From NCBI GenBank assembly GCA_009363875.1, contig CM018694.1:29397415-29461414 (forward strand): 64,000 bases of DNA, in the 5' to 3' direction. A program made the translations under genes and the position numbers. Under the pieces are notes generated by a model. That model did no database searches and was not told the origin of the DNA. It saw only the letters and a program-made list of their open reading frames with translations. Origin of the DNA: Mikania micrantha (lineage: Eukaryota; Streptophyta; Magnoliopsida; Asterales; Asteraceae). Below, piece by piece: positions 61,596-64,000 of the stretch (position 1 is its first letter; every line of letters starts with the position of its first letter).

Positions 61596-64000
61596 AACTT
61601 GTGTTGCTAGTGTTTGCCTGTTCCGCGAACAGGTGTGGGTACTTTTGTTTCATCTGATCTTCACGTTCCCACGTGAATTCCGGTCCTCGTCGCGAATTCC
61701 ATCGCACTTTCACAATTGGTATCTTGCTGAGTTTGAGCTTCTTGGTTTCCCGGTCCATAATTTCCACCGGTTCCTCCACGAAGTTCAATTGTTCGTCGAT
61801 TTGTATTTCCTCGAGAGGAATAACAAGTGTCTCATCAGATAGGCATTTCTTGAGGTTCGAGATGTGGAATACGTTGTGTACACTGCTCAGTTCAACTGGC
61901 AGGTTTAGTTCGTAGGCTACAGGGCCTATTCGCTTTGTAATCTCGAAAGGTCCGATGTAACGAGGGTTCAACTTTCCCCGTTTGCCAAACCGAATGACTC
62001 CCTTCCAGGGCGAGACCTTGAGTAGCACTCTGTCCCCCACTTGGAATTCCAACGGTTTGCGTCGTTTGTCAGCATAGCTTTTCTGTCTGTCACGAGCTGC
62101 TGCCATTCGTTTGCGTATTTGCACGATCTTCTCAGTTGTCTCGTGCACCAGTTCTGGACCAGTCAGTTGGCTATCTCCAACTTCCGCCCAGCAGATGGGT
62201 GATCGACACTTACGTCCGTAAAGTGCCTCGAATGGTGCAGCTTGAATGCTAGTGTGGTAGCTATTGTTATATGAGAACTCAACTAACGGTAGGTGAGATT
62301 CCCAGCTACTCCCAAAGTCAATGACACATGCCCGGAGCATGTCCTCCAGTGTCTGTATGGTCCGCTCACTCTGTCCGTCTGTCTGCGGGTGATAAGCGGT
62401 ACTCATGTCCAATCTCGTGCCCAAGGCCTTATGCAAGGACTTCCAGAAATGCGACGTGAATCGACTGTCGTGATCAGATATGATTGAGATTGGCACTCCA
62501 TGTCGAGTGACCACTTCCTTTAAGTAAATCCGGGTGAGTTTGTCTAGCTTGTCAGTCTCCTTAATGGGTAGGAAATGAGCAGACTTTGTCAGTCGGTCTA
62601 CGATAACCCAGATGGTATCGCAACCACTTGCCGTCTTTGGCAGTTTAGTGATGAAATCCATGGAAATCTGCTCCCATTTCCACATTGGTAGTTCCGGTTG
62701 TTGAAGTAACCCTGATGGCTTCTGGTACTCAACTTTGACTTTTGAGCACGTTAGGCATTTACTCACGTATGTTGCTATCTCAGCTTTCATGTTTGGCCAC
62801 CAATAGGTTGTCTTCAAATCGTGATACATCTTATCAGAGCCTGGGTGTACGAAATACCGGCTCTTGTGAGCTTTATCCATCACTACTGCTCTCAATCCCC
62901 CGTAGCGTGGAATCCAGATTCGATCCATTAAATAGTAAGCGCCGTCGTCCTTTGCCTTTATTTGCTTATCCATGCCACGCATGGCTTCAAGAGTGAGGTT
63001 TTCAGTTTTCAGAGCTTCCTGTTGTGCTATCCGAATTTGATTCGGCAGTTCGGAATGGATCGTAAGTTGTAGTGCGCGCACGCGTTTTGTTGTTTCTTTT
63101 CGGCTCAACGCGTCGGCCACTACGTTGGCTTTACCGGGATGATATTTGATGGCGCAATCATAATCACCTATGAGTTCAACCCACCTTCGTTGTCTCATGT
63201 TCAACTCTTTCTGGTCGAAGATGTGTTGTAAGCTCTTATGATCGGTAAAGATTGTGCACTTTGTGCCGTACAAGTAGTGTCGCCAGATCTTCAAGGCAAA
63301 CACCACGGCTCCCAACTCAAGGTCATGAGTCGTGTAATTCTTCTCATGCACCTTCAGTTGACGTGAAGCATATGCTATCACTTTCTCGCGTTGCATCAGC
63401 ACACAACCGAGTCCCTGTTTCGAGGCGTCGCAATACACCACGAAGTCATCACATCCTTCTGGTAGGGATAGGATGGGTGCAGTGCATAGTTTCTGTTTCA
63501 ACAGATTGAAAGCAGCTTCTTGTTTGTCTCCCCAATCGAACTTTTTGTCTTTATGTGTCAGGGATGTCAGTGATTGAGCAATCTTTGAGAATCCCTCAAT
63601 GAATCTTCTGTAGTACCCGGCCAGACCTAGGAATTGTCGCACCTCAGTCGGAGTCTTGGGTGCTTCCCAGTTCTTAATTGCTTCAATCTTGGCTGGGTCT
63701 ACGTGTATTCCCTGCTCATTAACCACGTGTCCAAGGAATTGGACTTCGCGTATCCAAAAGTCGCATTTTGAAAACTTCGCGTACAATTGTTCTTTCTTTA
63801 GTAAGTCTAAAACTAGCCTCAGGTGTTCAGCATGTTCTTCCTGATTCTTAGAGTAGATCAGAATGTCGTCAATGAATACTATTACGAATTTGTCAAGGTA
63901 AGGTTTGCACACTCTATTCATGAGATCCATGAATACAGCTGGTGCGTTGGTTAGTCCGAAGGGCATAACCAAGAATTCGTAGTGTCCGTATCGGGTTCGA
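61594..64000 (-). CDS. Element B pol polyprotein, partial: RT, RNase H, integrase, chromodomain
   Basis: Open without a stop from the window edge to 61594; the true start lies beyond 64000 (the first ATG in view, at 63972, is mid-RT in LVMPFGLTNAPA). RT palm: VIVFIDDILIYSK, catalytic Asp pair intact; FLGHVVNEQGI; RQFLGLAGYYRRFI. RNase H: YCDASKQGLGCVL, a DLELGAVVFALKIWRHYL Glu region and FTDHKSLQ. Integrase: zinc finger with HKSRYFVHPGS..CLTCSKVK; first Asp in ISMDFITKLPK, second in ISDHDSRFTSHFW, Glu in TDGQSERTIQTLEDML. Then GPFEITKRIGPVAYELNLP and a C-terminal chromodomain-like PVEIMDRETKKLKL..VRWNSRRGPEFTWERED. All catalytic residues in view are present, so this is the only possible active pol in the window and a candidate helper for relatives such as element A. 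Confidence 0.95.
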   Translation of the reverse strand, partial: RTRYGHYEFLVMPFGLTNAPAVFMDLMNRVCKPYLDKFVIVFIDDILIYSKNQEEHAEHLRLVLDLLKKEQLYAKFSKCDFWIREVQFLGHVVNEQGIHVDPAKIEAIKNWEAPKTPTEVRQFLGLAGYYRRFIEGFSKIAQSLTSLTHKDKKFDWGDKQEAAFNLLKQKLCTAPILSLPEGCDDFVVYCDASKQGLGCVLMQREKVIAYASRQLKVHEKNYTTHDLELGAVVFALKIWRHYLYGTKCTIFTDHKSLQHIFDQKELNMRQRRWVELIGDYDCAIKYHPGKANVVADALSRKETTKRVRALQLTIHSELPNQIRIAQQEALKTENLTLEAMRGMDKQIKAKDDGAYYLMDRIWIPRYGGLRAVVMDKAHKSRYFVHPGSDKMYHDLKTTYWWPNMKAEIATYVSKCLTCSKVKVEYQKPSGLLQQPELPMWKWEQISMDFITKLPKTASGCDTIWVIVDRLTKSAHFLPIKETDKLDKLTRIYLKEVVTRHGVPISIISDHDSRFTSHFWKSLHKALGTRLDMSTAYHPQTDGQSERTIQTLEDMLRACVIDFGSSWESHLPLVEFSYNNSYHTSIQAAPFEALYGRKCRSPICWAEVGDSQLTGPELVHETTEKIVQIRKRMAAARDRQKSYADKRRKPLEFQVGDRVLLKVSPWKGVIRFGKRGKLNPRYIGPFEITKRIGPVAYELNLPVELSSVHNVFHISNLKKCLSDETLVIPLEEIQIDEQLNFVEEPVEIMDRETKKLKLSKIPIVKVRWNSRRGPEFTWEREDQMKQKYPHLFAEQANTSNTS

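Larger units (their letters stand above)
48715..64000 (-). mobile_element. Element B: Ty3/gypsy chromovirus, partial, hosting element A in its 3' LTR
   Basis: Minus orientation. The 3' LTR is 48715-50842 plus 60666-61557 (about 3.0 kb in total), split by element A with target duplication CATGT. Polypurine tract at 61558-61570, open pol from 61594 to the window edge. LTR ends: TGTCACACCCCC on the left, GGGGTGTCACA on the right (plus strand). The 5' LTR and gag lie outside the window. Confidence 0.88.

Overview
This is a plant nuclear window, most likely from the daisy family (Asteraceae). A UDP-glycosyltransferase at 43610-45037 closely resembles the composite-family UGT71E type as I remember it, there is an intron-containing 11S seed-globulin gene, and more than 80% of the sequence is nested LTR retrotransposons. 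Only two cellular genes are supportable: the 5' part of the 11S globulin (1-1428, minus) and the complete intronless UGT.

Layout. 1-1428: 11S globulin, four exons, cut by the window edge. 1740-1960: probable tRNA-derived SINE. 2612-33115: one large non-coding retrotransposon (LARD-like) in the rare form LTR-internal-LTR-internal-LTR, with one 5-bp target duplication (GCTTG) at its outer ends only. Its second internal region carries a nested, defective Ty3/gypsy chromovirus (15827-25026, target duplication ATATT). 33564-38894: broken, 5'-truncated Ty1/copia element interrupted by a solo LTR (34287-35994). 39256-40340: non-autonomous hAT element with an 8-bp target duplication and a broken BED-finger exon. 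40650-41962 and 45184-46467: two inverted-repeat (foldback) elements bracketing the UGT, whose promoter also carries a MITE and a long (TA)n tract. 46870-48487: LTR fragment. 48715-64000: a minus-strand gypsy chromovirus (element B) with an open pol running off the right edge; its 3' LTR is split by a second minus-strand gypsy element (element A, 50843-60660) whose two LTRs look identical, although its reverse transcriptase and RNase H are deleted.

The most interesting signals are in the LTRs. (1) The LARD and elements A and B share a 5'-splice-donor-like block (GTGAGT..CCCCTTTTT..GGGGGA) and a downstream acceptor-like block (CTCACCAAC..GTTGAC..TTTCAG|GTA), in the same order between TATA box and LTR end. 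In the LARD the donor-like block is amplified into a 106-bp tandem repeat. (2) A quartet of short hairpins built on GCG-TAC-CGC sits just upstream of the TATA box in element A and in the solo LTR, with a variant whose arms differ in a paired way in element B. (3) A hairpin directly before the polypurine tract is shared by all gypsy-type families here. These could be regulatory modules conserved across retrotransposon families.

All coordinates and homologies come from reading the sequence by eye. Family names rest on recognised protein motifs, not on searches.
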